NCBI GenBank assembly: GCA_036245805.1
Contig: BTRK01000005.1
Location: 24,094,984-24,158,983, forward strand
Source of the DNA: Pristionchus mayeri
Taxonomy: Eukaryota; Nematoda; Chromadorea; Rhabditida; Neodiplogasteridae
Length of the DNA: 64,000 bases
Direction: 5' to 3'
In this document: positions 45,877 to 57,802 of the stretch, piece by piece
Numbering within the stretch: the stretch's first letter is position 1
Layout of the letters: the number at the start of each line of letters is the position of its first letter
Notes under the pieces: generated by a model
Told to the model about the DNA's origin: nothing
What the model saw: only the letters and a program-made list of their open reading frames with translations
Databases searched by the model: none
Position numbers and translations under genes: made by a program

Positions 45877-46624
45877 GGCCAATCGTGAGAGAATCGACCA
45901 CTCCGCGGCGGTAGGAACCAAGTTTAACCTAGCCGGCAACAAATTCAGTAACAAGTACTTTGAATGACGCTCTCTTTCAAACTGCGTTGTCAGAATTTTG
46001 ATATCGGACGTCATCGTCGAGATTCAGAAGGCCAAAGTTGGTACTATCACTTTTCGACTATCAAATTGCGCTCACTTAATTGATCATAATTCGGTTTAAA
46101 ATATAGATAGAAGGTCGTTCTTTTTTCCAAAGAAAGCTACCATCATGCTTTACAAAGTTATCTAGATGACATCATTCCTGAACTTCATCTCGGTGCAGGG
46201 CGGTCGGGAGGACCAAAAGTGATGTAAATTTGGAAATCGGAAAAAGAGCATGGGTTATCATGCTTAAGTTGTAGTACCTATATATGTCTAACTTTTCGCC
46301 AAAAATTAGAGAAATCGGAGTATAAACAAAAAAAAGCTCTCACTTTTGTGGGACGACCCCAAAATGAGTTCTGGATAAGAGTACTTCCGTATCTTCAGTT
46401 GGCCTCATTTGGGCCCAAAATCGTTCAAAAACTTACAAAACAACATTATAAGTTGTTCCTCCCCCCATCAACTCGCTGGTTTGTCCACTTGAGCCAAATG
46501 GGTTCCAAATAATGTAAATACATCCCTCATAGCAGCTCAAAGAAAATGGGCTCCAGTAAATGCGTTATTTCAATAGATTAATCCGAGGAAAGGTGCTAAA
46601 GTATAGGAAAGGTAGAAATAGACA

Positions 46625-47187
46625 TGGGCGGCGAAAACGATTGTCGAGCACTCGACTTTGTTTACTCCTCTTTTCGAGTGCTCGAGGGAAGGCGTGTTTA
46701 CGACCCCGCTCTCGTCGAGTGCTCGTTTTGGCGGGAAGAGAGAGCGAGTGAGTCGAGTCATTTGCGAGTCGAAATAGAGTCAAGGCGATTTTCTCAGCTC
46801 GCAGTAGTCCAAATCATTTAATTTTTGGACAGTTGGATTCTGCTTGACGTGACCAGTCGAAAAAGTGTAAACATGAGGGTACAAATTAAGATTTATTTTT
46901 TCCGATTTTTCTTCAAGTTTGTGCGGAGAATTTCACTATATTCACCGTTTTTGCATAAATACCCTAAAATTTATATGTGTTCTATAGCTCTCATCGAGCT
47001 GATTCAAACTGCGCAAATAATAGGCAATTTGGACCACTTAGAGCTGAGAAAATCGCCGACTCGATTTCGACTCGAAAGGAATCGACTCACTCGTCCTCTA
47101 GGGGGCAATAAAAGGGAGAGGGTCGAGTGCTCGAGAGACTCGATCCAACTAGTAAACAAGTCGACTCGATGAGTCGTTTTCCTAATA
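46625..47187. mobile_element. insertion of unknown type with TCGAG-rich ends
   Basis: The empty site is readable at about 47527-47537 on the other arm. The ends share GAAAACGA followed by TCGAGT/GTCGAG words in inverted orientation. The flanking duplication is short (AT) or unclear. It may have been degraded by later changes. It is non-coding. Confidence 0.55.
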
Positions 47188-47903
47188 GAGACCCAACCTT
47201 TGGCTAAAAATGTAGAGCACGATGAGCTAAACATTTCATCTGCTGAAATTGAGTTGATATATTATCGTTGAAGCGAGCTACAGCACTTGACAGTTGGCAA
47301 GAAATAGACTAGAATCCCCGAGAGCGCGCGCTCTAACCGTCTGACGCTCTCTCCGGCTGACCTCCCTCTCCCTCCCCTCTATTTAGCGCTCTTCCGCGCG
47401 CCTCCGCCGTCGTTTTCTGCCAACTTTCAGGTGCTGTAACTCGCTTCAACGATAAGATATCAACTCATTTTCAACAGATGAAATGTATAGCTCACCGTGC
47501 TCTACATTTCTAGCCAAAGGTTGGGTCCCTATGTCTATTTCTACCTTTCCTATACTTCAGCACCTTTCCTCGGATTAATCAATTGAAATAACGCATTTAC
47601 TGGAGCCCATTTTCTTTGAGCTGCTATGAGGGATGTATTTACATTATTTGGAACCCATTTCGCTCAAGTGGACAAATCAGCGAGTTGATGGGGGGGGGGG
47701 GGGGGGGTCAAAATACCGATTTTTTCGGCCATGTTACTATTTATGACAAATGAAGGTGTTACAATATGGGGGGAAACAACTTATAATGTTGTTTTGTAAG
47801 TTTTTCAACGATTTTGGGCCAAAATGAGGCCAATTGAAGATACGGAAGTACTCTTATCCAGAACTCATTTTGAGGAACAAAAGTGAGACCTTTTTTTGTT
47901 TAT

Positions 47904-48854
47904 CACGCGTGTCGTGTAAGAATCGACTAGATTCCGGGTGTGGCTGGCACACTCTCCGACCCCTACTCCTAAATGCGTTTATCAGCACTCCTTAGGATCC
48001 CACACAAGATAGCGTCGAGCTTTGTACAGAATTTCGACCTTCAACGATGTCTAAAATTCTCGTTGCCCCTTTCCGAGTGATTTTTCAGCTTAGCTCTTGG
48101 AGTGATGAATGGTGCGAAATTTCATGGAGCGTCAATCAAGTTGCGGGGTCATAATTGTGATCTACAAATTTGTAAATTGATAAACTTGAATGCCTTTCAC
48201 CACAATTTCGTCCCAATGTTAATTCATGGCTAGATCGCTCGAGCTCGAATAGAGGATTCGAATGATATGCTGAATGACCACTTTTTAGGGGTGCGGCACT
48301 GAGAAAAGTGCATATTAGAGAATGCCGAAATCGAGAAATTTTTTTCCTATAACTAGATTCCTAGCCTCACGCTCTCAAGTGGGAACTTGTGTGTCTGCTC
48401 TCACATCTCACCTGTGGTGTAGTGTTTAACGCATCCGCTCTGCGATTGCTAAATTTTTGGGGTGTTGGTTCAATTCCAATAATGTTAAAAATTTTGCATT
48501 ATTTTTTGCAAGAAGTTTCTGTGAATGTGAGTTATTCTTGATGATGCTTTGACTGATTCTCAGAAACTTCTTGCAAAACATCCAAAATTCTCGTTGCCGA
48601 AATCTGCCATCTTCGGAGCCATATATCTCCTTTCCGAGTGATTTTCACTCGGAAAGGAGATATATGGCTCCAAAGATGGCAGATTTCGGCAACGAGAATT
48701 TTGGACGACGTCTCACATCGTTGAAAGTCGAAATTCGGTACAAAGCTCGACGCTATCTTGTGTGGGACCCTAAGGGATATCAAAATATGGCTCAATCCCG
48801 GCTTCGATATTTTCATTGTGCCAGCGTTTATTGGAATCTTACGCGATACGCGTG
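47904..48854. mobile_element. CACGCGTG-ended element, TTAT duplication
   Basis: The ends CACGCGTGTCGTGTAAGAAT are inverted (the right end gives CACGCGTATCGCGTAAGA), flanked by TTAT (47900-47903 and 48855-48858). The empty site reads GTTTATAC on the opposite palindrome arm. There is an inner perfect hairpin at 48585-48706. It carries a tRNA-like segment. Confidence 0.85.
48409..48485 (+). tRNA. tRNA-like segment in the 47.9-kb element
   Basis: A-box-like TGGTGTAGTGTTTAACGC, a CCGCTCTGCGATTG segment where an anticodon arm would lie, and B-box-like GGTTCAATTCC with a 4-5 bp T-stem (TTGG/CCAA). The acceptor ends do not pair well. It is tRNA-derived, probably not functional. Confidence 0.35.
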
Positions 48855-48916
48855 TTATACTCTGATTTCTCTAATTTTTGGCGAAAAGTTAGACATATAT
48901 AGGTACTACAACTTAA

Positions 48917-50478
48917 CACGGGTCTCCTGTAAAAGTGTAGGAATTCTGGCTACTAGAAATTATTTTATACCTCAGATTTCGATTAAACTTGGTTCATGAA
49001 CATGGTTAAAGGTCAGAAGAAGGTTCATCCAGTCAGTTTGGTGAAATCTGCACATTATCGATTTTTGTGATCTACCGCTTAAAATTGATGTATTTCAGTT
49101 CATAATATGGAAGCTGTTTTCATACTCATTTAACCTGAAAACCGGTTTTCCAATCGAGAAATCGGTTTTATCGCGACCTGAACCCTGAAATACAATGAGT
49201 TTTATTGCTGCTCTGGATTCTACGGACAAAATTAGTTGGGGTCTACGTTGACAGTTTTTCATATAACCATCCTCCCGATATGGATTTACTATGCAAGTTC
49301 GCGGACATAGCCTAATTTTTGACCAAAACGATTTTTTGGCTGTATTTCACTTCAAACTAATCCAATCACAATTTTAAAAAAATGAAATCGAAAGCTCTTT
49401 TTGAGACGAAGAAAAGTGTTTCTGAGCAATTTTGCTCTAAGATCACTTATTTCCGAGTTATTCGACCATAAAGCCTATTGGTTGATAAAAATACAGACAA
49501 TAACGATTCTCTGGCTTCGTATACAAACACAATCGTTTTTATTCTTTCTATGGAATCTCCACACAAAATTAGGGGGTGTCTATGTTGGCAATTTTTAATT
49601 TCGCGGTCCTCCCACTATGGATTTACTATAGGAGATTATCGACGTTTCCGGACTTGGTTATTTTTTGCTCCATAGTAATCTCCCATAGTAAATCCATAGT
49701 GGGAGGACCAGGAAATGAAAAATTGCCAACATAGACACCCCTAATTTTGTGTGGAGATTCCATAGAAAGAATAAAAACGATTGGGTTTTTGGTATACGAA
49801 GCCAGAAAATCGATATTGTCTGTATTTTTATCGACCAATAGGCTTTATGGTCGAATAACTCGGAAATAAGTGATCTTAGAGCAAAATTGCTCAGAAACAC
49901 TTTTCTTCGTCTCAAAAAGAGCTTTCAATATCATTTTTATAAAAATTTTGATTGGATTAGTTTGAAGTGAAATACAGCCAAAAAACCGTTTTGGTAAAAA
50001 ATTAGGCTATGTCCGCGAACTTACATAGTAAATCCATATCGGGAGGATGGTTATATGAAAAACTGTCAACGTAGACCCCAACTAATTTTGTCCGTAGAAT
50101 CCAGAGCAGCAATAAAACTCATTGTATTTCAGGGTTCACGTCGCGATAAGACCGATTTCTCGATCGGTTTTCAGGTTAAATGAGTATGAAAACAGCTTCC
50201 ATATTTCTGGACATTGCTTAAGATATTGTAGAACTCTCGAAGACGAGCAAAACGAGGGCAAACAGAACAGTGTACGATGAAAATGAACTGAAATACATCA
50301 ATTTTAAGCGGTAGATCACAAAAATCGATAATGTGCAGATTTCACCAAACTGACTGGATGAACCTTCTTCTGACCTTCAACCATATTCATGAACCAAGTT
50401 TAATCGAAATCTGAGGTATAAAATAATTTCTAGTAGCTGCAGGGACTCATTTTCCTACACTTTTACAGGAGACCCGTG
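48917..50478. mobile_element. TTAA-flanked palindromic element, CACGGGTCTCC ends
   Basis: The ends CACGGGTCTCCTGTAAAAGT are inverted (27 bp). TTAA occurs at 48913-48916 and 50479-50482. The empty site with a single TTAA is readable near 46273 on the opposite arm of the host palindrome. The arms are about 750 bp, centred near 49665, with mirror frames only. Related ends lie at about 19653, 23115, 41876, 45860 and 62150. Confidence 0.85.
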
Positions 50479-50774
50479 TTAAGCATGATAACCCATGCTC
50501 TTTTTCCGATTTCCAAATTTACATCACTTTTGGTCCTCCTGACCGCCCTGCACCGAGATGAAGACCGGGAATGATGTCATCTAGATAACTTTGTAAAGCA
50601 TGATGGTAGCTTTCTTTGGAAAAAAGAACGACCTTCTATCTATATTTTAAACCGAATTATGATCAATTAAGTGAGCGCAATTTGACAGTCGAAAAGTGAT
50701 ATTACCAACTTTGGCCTTCTGAATCTCGACGATGACGTCCGATATCAAAATTCTGACAACGCAGTTTGAAAGAT

Positions 50775-50776
<2 letters not shown>

Positions 50777-50812
<36 letters not shown>
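50777..50812. repeat. (TA)n microsatellite
   Basis: An uninterrupted AT/TA run of about 36 bases at the junction of two related palindromes. A shorter one lies at 52805-52818. Confidence 0.95.
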
Positions 50813-50817
<5 letters not shown>

Positions 50818-52803
50818 GAATCGCGAGAGAATCGACCACGCCGCGGCGGTAGGAAAAAAATGTGACCTATCTAACAACAAATTCAAGTATAAGTATTTCA
50901 AATGATGCTCTTTCAAACTGCGTCGTCAGAATTTTGATATCGATCGTTATCTTCGAGATTCAGAAGGCCAAACTTGGTACTATCACTTTTCGACATTCAA
51001 ATCGGGACCACTTAAATGATCATAACTTCGTTTAAAATGAAGATAGAAGGTCGTTCTTTGTTTAGAATTAAAGCTACCTTCATGCTCTACAACATTATCT
51101 GGACGGAATCATTCCTGGTCTTCATCATGGTGAAGGGCGGTCAGGCGGACCAAAAATGACGTATATTTTGAAATCGGAAAAACTATCTGGGTTTTCATGT
51201 TTAAGTTTAAGTTCATACATGGAACTAACTTCTCGCCAAAAATTAGGGAAATCGGGGTATAGACAAAAAAAAAGGTCTCACTTTTGTGCGGCGACCCCAA
51301 AATGAGTTCTGGAAAAGAGTACTTCCGTATCTTCAATTGGCCTGATTTGGGCTCAAAATCATTCAAAAACATCCAAAACAACATTCTAAGTATCTACCCC
51401 CATGTTATAGCTCTTCCATTGGTCATAAATGGTCACCTGACCGAAAATTTGAAATTCCGTATTTTGACCTATTTCAATATGCGGGATAGGCCCAAATGCA
51501 CTAAATGGGTTTCAAATAATGTAAATACATCGCGAAATAGCTCAAAGAAAAAGGGCTACTGAAAAGAGGAAATTTCACCTGAAGAATCCAAGGAAACACG
51601 CAAAACTATGACCGCGGTTAAAATAGGCATAGAGACTAGGCTAATGGATAGAAATGTCGATCACGATGAGCTGAACATTTCATCTGAAGAAAGTGAGTCT
51701 CTATCTTATCGTTGAAGCATGCTACAGAGCCTGGAAGATGGCCAGAATTAGGCTAGAATCCCCCGAGCGCGTGCTCTAACCGTCTGGCGCTCTCGCAGCC
51801 TGACCTCCCTCTCCCTCCCCTCTATTTAGCGCTCCCCTTGGCCCGTTTTCCGTCGTTTATGGTCATCTTCCAGGCTCTGTAGCATGCTTCAACGATAAGA
51901 TAGAGACTCACTTTCTTCAGATGAAATGTTCAGCTCATCGTGATCTACATTTCTAGCCATAAGCCGGATCTCTATGCCTATTTTAACCGCGGTCATAGTT
52001 TTGCGTGTTTCCTTGGATTCTTCAGGTGAAATTTCCTCTTTTCAGTAGCCCTTTTTCTTTGAGCTGTTTCGAGGGATGTATTTACATTATTTGAAACCCA
52101 TTTAGTGCATTTGGGCCTATCCCGCATGTTGAAATAGGTCAAAATACGGAATTTCAAATTTTCGGTCAGGTGACCATTTATGACCAATGGAAGAGCTATA
52201 ACATGGGGGGAAGATACTTAGAATGTTGTTTTGGATGTTTTTGAATGATTTTGAGCCCAAATCAGGCCAATTGAAGATACGGAAGTACTCTTTTCCAGAA
52301 CTCATTTTGGGGTCGCCGCACAAAAGTGAGACCTTTTTTTTTTGTCTATACCCCGATTTCCCTAATTTTTGGCGAGAAGTTAGTTCCATGTATGAACTTA
52401 AACCTAAACATGAAAACCCAGATAGTTTTTCCGATTTCAAAATATACGTCATTTTTGGTCCGCCCGACCGCCCTTCACCATGATGAAGACAAGGAATTAT
52501 GCCGTCCAGATAATGTTGTAGAGCATGATGGTAGCTTTAATTCTAAACAAAGAACGACCTTCTATCTTCATTTTAAACGAAGTTATGATCATTTAAGTGG
52601 TCCCGATTTGAATGTCGAAAAGTTATAGTACCAAGTTTGGCCTTCTGAATCTCGAAGATGACGTCAGATATCAAAAATCTGACGACGCAGTTTGAAAGAG
52701 CATCATTTGAAATACTTATACTTGAATTTGTTATTAGATAGGTCATATTTTTTTCCTACCGCCGCCCACCCCCCTCAAATGGTCGATTCTCTCGCGATTC
52801 GCC
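50813..52803. mobile_element. 2-kb palindrome, same family as 45877-50776
   Basis: The ends share GAATCGCGAGAGAATCGACC in inverted orientation. The arms are about 0.95 kb and nearly identical, converging on CTGACCTCCCTCTCCCTCCC near 51800. It has no insertions, so it represents the intact form of the element interrupted at 45.9-50.8 kb. Mirror frames (MCGDPKMSSGKEYF and others) were discarded. Confidence 0.85.
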
Positions 52804-52928
52804 CTATATATATATATAAATATATTTATGCTATTTCGTTCGAAATAACGTTCACAAAATTGAAAAGAATAGGCAATTAATGACGGTTAAAATGACGAGT
52901 GGATATTGTGACAATAGGGTCGGGGGAT

Positions 52929-55719
52929 CTACTCAGATGAACTGGTTTGATTCTCGGTATTTACTAAAAGCCTTGCCGCTCTTGGAAAGAAGCTATTGTG
53001 TCTGTAGTTGTGGTTCGATCCAGGATTATTGAAGTTCATGCCGTTTCGAGTGTAGTAAATTTTGAAATAATGTGGCTTTCGGTTGGAAATACTATATTTG
53101 CCTCGGATGAGATTTGTGGCTACTCTCTTATCGATCGCTATTCTACGCTTCTCTAGGGACTCAATGCCTAGTTTCTTGTTGCGAGCGAGAGCAGTGGGCA
53201 TGTTTTCCCAAGTATGATTAAAACAGCGCATAAATAAACGTCTTGTGAAGTAGTTCTGTACTTTTTCGAGTTCTTTTTATCTTTATTTTGGTACGGGTTG
53301 AAGACGGAGGAAGCGCTTTCTAAAATCGGTCTAATATACATTGAGTACGTTTTGAGAAGTACTTTTATATTTTTGGTTCGTAAGGCTCTGAGGATAGTGT
53401 GACATGCAGTTTTGCCCTTAGTGGATACGGTAGAACAATGGTCAGAGAATGAGAGGTTTTTCTGGATAATAAAGCCGAGGTCTTTTACTTTTTCTTTTTG
53501 TTCCAAAGTTGTGGTTCCAATAGCATATGTTCGCTTTGTATTTGCTCTACCTAGGTGCAATGAGTTACACTTATGCGCAGCAAGCGGGAGTTGCCACTCT
53601 TCAGACCACTTTACGATAGTGTAAATTGCAGATTGTAGAGGGGCAGGTGAATTTCCCCTTCCTAAAAAATCTATAAATTTTTATGTCATCGGCAGACATT
53701 CTCGGAACGACTCCGTGGTTTTGAACTAGCGAAGGAATTTCTGATGTGTAAATAAGAAATAGCAAGGGACCTAAGACTGAGCCTTGTGGAACGCCGCTAG
53801 TTACAGGCATTGAGGTAGAAAGCGCATCTCTTACTCTCACTTGGAATGATCTATGATTGAGATATCCTGTTATCCACTTGATTGTATTTTCGGAGAGACC
53901 TATGGTGGTTAGCTTAAGTTTTAGCTTGGGGTGGGATACTCTATCAAATGCTTTTGCAAAATCAAAATAGATAACGTCAACTGGTTTTCCATCACTAATC
54001 GAGGATGTCCAGTGTTCGAGGACTTCAAGCATTTGAAGATCACGCGAACGTTTCTTGCGGAATCCGTATTGCTCATCGGGGAAAATATCTAATTGTTCAC
54101 AATGGGTGATAATGGATTTGCACAAAATGCGCTCAAAAACTCGGCAAAAGAAGGATGTAATTGAGATGGGCCTGTAGTTCAGGGGATTGGAAAAGGGGGG
54201 GTGATTTCTTAACTGGTGTTACTATGGAATGTCGCCAATGGGAGGGGACCTTTCCAGATTGGTAGGAGTTCCTAAAAATGATTTCAAGTGCTTCGGAAAT
54301 GGGTACGGCAATTCGTTTTATGAAGGTGAGGTCAATGTTCTCGGGGGTTTTACAGGAGGAGCGTTTCCATTTCTCAATAAGGGCACAGATTTCATGCCTA
54401 AGAAACTGGGGTTCTTCGTAATTTCCAAGTTGGGGGAGGTCTTGACTATTTGGCTGTTTTCCATCATCGATGGTGAATACGCTTACAAAAGTTTCGGCAA
54501 GTAAATTTGCTTTGCCTAAGTCATCCATTACTAAGGTGCCATCATCTCTCCTCAGGCACTCTACTCCCTTGGATTTATTAGAACAACGTTTCATAAAACG
54601 GAAGAACTTGTTCTTATCATCGCTTTCGATCACTTTTTTCTCGATGGTTTTATGGTACCGTTGTAATTCTTTACGAAACTTTTTGTTTAGAATCTCGAAT
54701 TCACGCTCATCTTTCGGGTCGTTGCTATTAATCGATTTATGCCAGGCTTGAAAACGTTTTCCCAATAGACGTTCAATATGAGGAGGGAGTTTCCCATGGG
54801 AGAGGCTCACTTTGGTCCATGGAACATGGATGTCTATTGATTTTTGAATGACGCTTATCAAGAGGTCGTACATGAGATCCACATTTGATATTTTCGAAAA
54901 TGCGCTTGTCCAATCGATGTTTGCTAATTGGGAATTTATGAGGTCATAGTTAGCATTTCTGTAGTAACGCCTAAGAGTGAAAGCGGGCGTCGAATGACTC
55001 ATTGTGAATTTGAATTCGACCGTTGATTGGTCAGACATTTCGAAAGGGGGGCCAATTTCAGTTTGGGAAATGAGGCCGGGATGGTTGCACAGTAGTAAAT
55101 CAAGGATATTTTCCTTTCTGGTAGGTTCTTGGACAAATTGGGCTAGTTTTGCTGAGTTACAGAGGTCAAGGAATGATTTTGAGGGAGGGGTAACTGCTTT
55201 TTGCTGGGGAGTGGGGAAGATTGACCAGTCGATATCGGGTAGATTAAAATCGCCTGTAACTATTGTTGGTTGAGGGCATGAGCAAAGGTCAAGAATTGAT
55301 TTAGTAAGAGAGGTAGTTTGTATCGTACTTGCTTTGGGATTACGGTAAGCGCACATAATCCTGATTAGGTTACCATTTATGTCTACATCGACTGCTAATA
55401 ATTCGTGGGATTCAGGTTCGGTTTCATCAGCAATCTGTGCTGCACTTATGGACGAGTGTAGGATGATCGCTACACCACCGCCTCTAGAGTTCCTATCTCT
55501 TCTGAACACATTGTAGTACTGATTTTGGTCACCTAGTAGAAGCAAGGTAGGGAAGGTTGGGGAGAGCCAAGTCTCAGTGAGGCAAGTCATAGTATACTTT
55601 TTAGAAAGGGTTTGTGAAAGATACTGTAGTTTGTTTTGGACAGAGCGGCAGTTGGCAAGAATGGCGGAGAATGAAAGTGAGTTTCTGTCTGAGTGATTAT
55701 TTTTGGGCCGGTGAATCAA
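52929..55719 (-). pseudogene. LINE ORF2: endonuclease and reverse transcriptase, broken
   Basis: Reading right to left, an APE-type endonuclease has ANCRSVQNK, CLTETWL, GGGVAIIL, GDFNLPDIDW and SDQSTVEF. In SDQ the usual final His is Gln. A frameshift at the G7 run 54195-54201 precedes the RT core: [29 protein letters not shown] and MSADDIKIY, where Ser replaces Tyr/Phe of the YADD box. More frameshifts lie near 53657 and 53277. The C-terminal region reads KKLGIESLEKRRIAIDKRV as in CR1/jockey-type elements. It is not functional as read. It sits in the long ELP1 intron, in the same orientation as ELP1. Confidence 0.85.
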
Positions 55720-56266
55720 TACCAGTTTCCCTGGGCGCCGAAGTTTGGAGGAGTGCCATGGTGTGAAACATGGGAAAGGAACGGATTGGGGGTGGGGTAT
55801 TGATGAAGGATGGGAACGTTGGGAATGTGTCTATAGAAGAATGGACGGGGAGGAGCTCTATAATATAGAGTCTATATCCATTCGAGGCGATGGGGGGATG
55901 GAAAGGGGAGCTGTTCCGATGGTGGGTCTGATTCAGGAGAGGGCGGGGACGGGCATTCAGGTGATCAGGTCTGTGATTCGAGGCGGAAGTGAACACAGAA
56001 TCACGCCTGCTTCTCGTTCTGTTCCTAGGTGGGGCTCCGTTCGACTGAGGACGCGACTGCTGGCTGCGGGGTGGTTCGGTAGGTCTGACAGGCGGGGTGG
56101 GCTCAGGTCCATTTCTACCACAGCCAAGACCGGGAATCTTGCGACGAGTGTCGTCCCTGTCGGCGTAGGAAGGACGAATGAACACATCCTTGAAGAACGA
56201 ATCGCGAGCGACACGATTTGCATTCTTTACGAACAGAGAGGCATGCTTTCTAGTGGGGAGAACCAC
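55697..56266 (-). pseudogene. LINE ORF1, C-terminal part
   Basis: A 189-residue open frame with a basic start (LFVKNANRVARDSFFKDVFI, RPSYADRDDTRRK) like the end of nematode LINE ORF1 proteins, followed by a Pro/Arg-rich tail. It overlaps the start of ORF2 (55719) by 23 bases in another frame. The upstream part of ORF1 is missing. At 56290 the sequence switches to a second, partial LINE copy. Confidence 0.6.
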
Positions 56267-56492
56267 TTTGGTCAGTCGGACATTAATTTTTCAGGATTAT
56301 TGAAGTTCATGCCGTTTCGAGTGTAGTAGATTTTGAAATAATGTGGTTTTCGGTTGGAAATACTATATTTGCCTCGGATGAGATTTCTGGCTACTCTCTT
56401 ATCAATCGCTATTCTACGCTTCTCTAGGGACTCAATGCCTAGTTTCTTGTTGTGAGCGAGATCAGTAGGCATGTTTTCCCATGTATGATTAA

Positions 56493-56857
56493 AGAAGGAC
56501 TGTCAGCAAAGTTGAAATGTTGCCGTTGTCATAACCATGACCGACCTTTGTACAACCATAAGAGATTCTGAAAATTTCAAATGCGTATCTCTATTTTGAA
56601 CCGAGTTATCATTAGTTGGCAGAACGCCAAGGAGGGCTTGAAGGGAAGGGACGTGCGGGAATTCAAATATCGAGAAGATTTTTTCAAAAAACTGGTGCGA
56701 TTCGAACCCGCAACCTTCCGATTACGCGGCGACTGCTTTACCACTGAGCTGCGATTGACCTTTGCCTATCCTCTTAGCTCGCGCTATGATCGTTGGATGA
56801 TTGTCTAGGTCATGGTTATGACAGCGTCAAAAATTTAACTTTGCTGACACTCCTTCT
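56493..56857. mobile_element. TTAA-flanked element with 49-bp inverted ends
   Basis: The ends AGAAGGACTGTCAGCAAAGT and AGAAGGAGTGTCAGCAAAGT are inverted, with CTGTCATAACCATGAC further in. TTAA is on both sides (56489-56492 and 56858-56861). The empty site is readable in LINE copy 1 at about 53218 (GATTAAAACAGCGC). It carries a tRNA-like segment on the - strand. Confidence 0.9.
56692..56757 (-). tRNA. tRNA-like segment inside the TTAA element
   Basis: The - strand reads CAGCTCAGTGGTAAAGCAG (D arm, A box), CGTAATCGGAAGGTTGC, then GGGTTCGAATCGCACC (B box). It resembles a nematode tRNA-Thr (CGU) with a few bases lost in the anticodon and T stems. It ends before a T6 run. The stems are damaged, so a working tRNA is unlikely. 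Confidence 0.5.
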
Positions 56858-57577
56858 TTAAAACAGCGCATAAATAAACGTCTTGTGAAGTAGTTCTGTA
56901 CTTTTTCGAGTTCTTTTTTATCTTTATTTTAGTACGGGTTGAACACGGAGGAAGCGCTTTCTAAAATCGGTCTAATATACATTGAGTACGTTTTGAGAAG
57001 TACTTTTATATTTTTGGTTCGTAAGGCTCTGAGGATAGTGTGACATGCAGTTTTGCCCTTAGTGGATACGGTAGAACAATGGTCAGAGAATGAGAGGTTT
57101 TTCTGGATAATAAAGCCGAGGTCTTTTACTTTTTCTTTTTGTTCCAAAGTTGTGGTTCCAATAGCATATGTTCGCTTTGTATTTGCTCTACCTAGGTGCA
57201 ATGAGTTACACTTATGCGCAGCAAGCGGGAGTTGCCACTCTTCAGACCACTTTACGATAGTGTAAATTGCAGATTGTAGAGGGGCAGGTGAATTTCCCCT
57301 TCCTAAAAAATCTATAAATTTTTATGTCATCGGCAGACATTCTCGGAACGACTCCGTGGTTTTGAACTAGCGAAGGAATTTCTGATGTGTAAATAAGAAA
57401 TAGCAAGGGACCTAAGACTGAGCCTTGTGGAACGCCGCTAGTTACCGGTATTGAGGTAGAAAGCGCATCTTTTACTCTCACTTGGAATGATCTATGAGTG
57501 AGATATCCTGTTATCCAGTTGATTGTATTATCGGAGAGACCTATGGTGGTGAGCTTGAGTTTTAGCTTGGGGTGGGA

Positions 57578-57802
57578 TACTTTTTTTGGGTATTAAATTA
57601 GATGCAAATCAATACAAAACACTAGTTTTCTATTTTAGCAACTCTTTCTATGTTTAAAATTATTGCGAAAGGCGCTGTGGACAAAACCCCGAGTCGAGAA
57701 ACCCATGGCGAAAAATCGTAAGGAAAAATATGGGCGGAATCACAATAAGACTACAATACGAGTTACAGTACCAGAGTGCTAAATAAACTAACTATTGTAA
57801 CG
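57578..57802. other. no gene seen
   Basis: AT-rich sequence between the 5' end of the partial LINE and the next inverted-repeat element. It lies in the ELP1 intron. Confidence 0.35.

Larger units (their letters stand above)
45877..50776. mobile_element. palindromic element with three nested insertions
   Basis: Arms begin CAATCGTGAGAGAATCGACC-like sequence and converge on a centre near 47350 (purine/pyrimidine-rich, CTGACCTCCCTCTCCCTCCC). The right arm is split by insertions at 47904-48854 and 48917-50478, and the left arm by one at about 46625-47187. Each opposite arm keeps the uninterrupted sequence, so the insertion points are certain to within a base or two. The outer right end is missing where it meets a (TA)n run. 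Confidence 0.8.
56293..57577 (-). mobile_element. second LINE copy, partial, about 98% like the first
   Basis: It corresponds to 53030-53939 of the first copy and is interrupted by a 365-bp TTAA element. It starts (5', right side) in the RT domain at GGGATAC, 57577, and ends at the ORF1 region of copy 1. It shares the frameshift near GGGGAAATTC with copy 1. It has an extra T where copy 1 lost one (near 56915), but has a stop codon a few codons away. No endonuclease part remains. Confidence 0.85.

Noticed and set aside
46625..47187. Helitron interpretation of the insertion ending CCTAA|T
   Set aside because: The other end lacks TC, and the ends look weakly inverted rather than asymmetric.
54229..55273. 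+ strand frames of 89-93 codons opposite the LINE
   Set aside because: Antisense shadows of the ORF2 coding strand.
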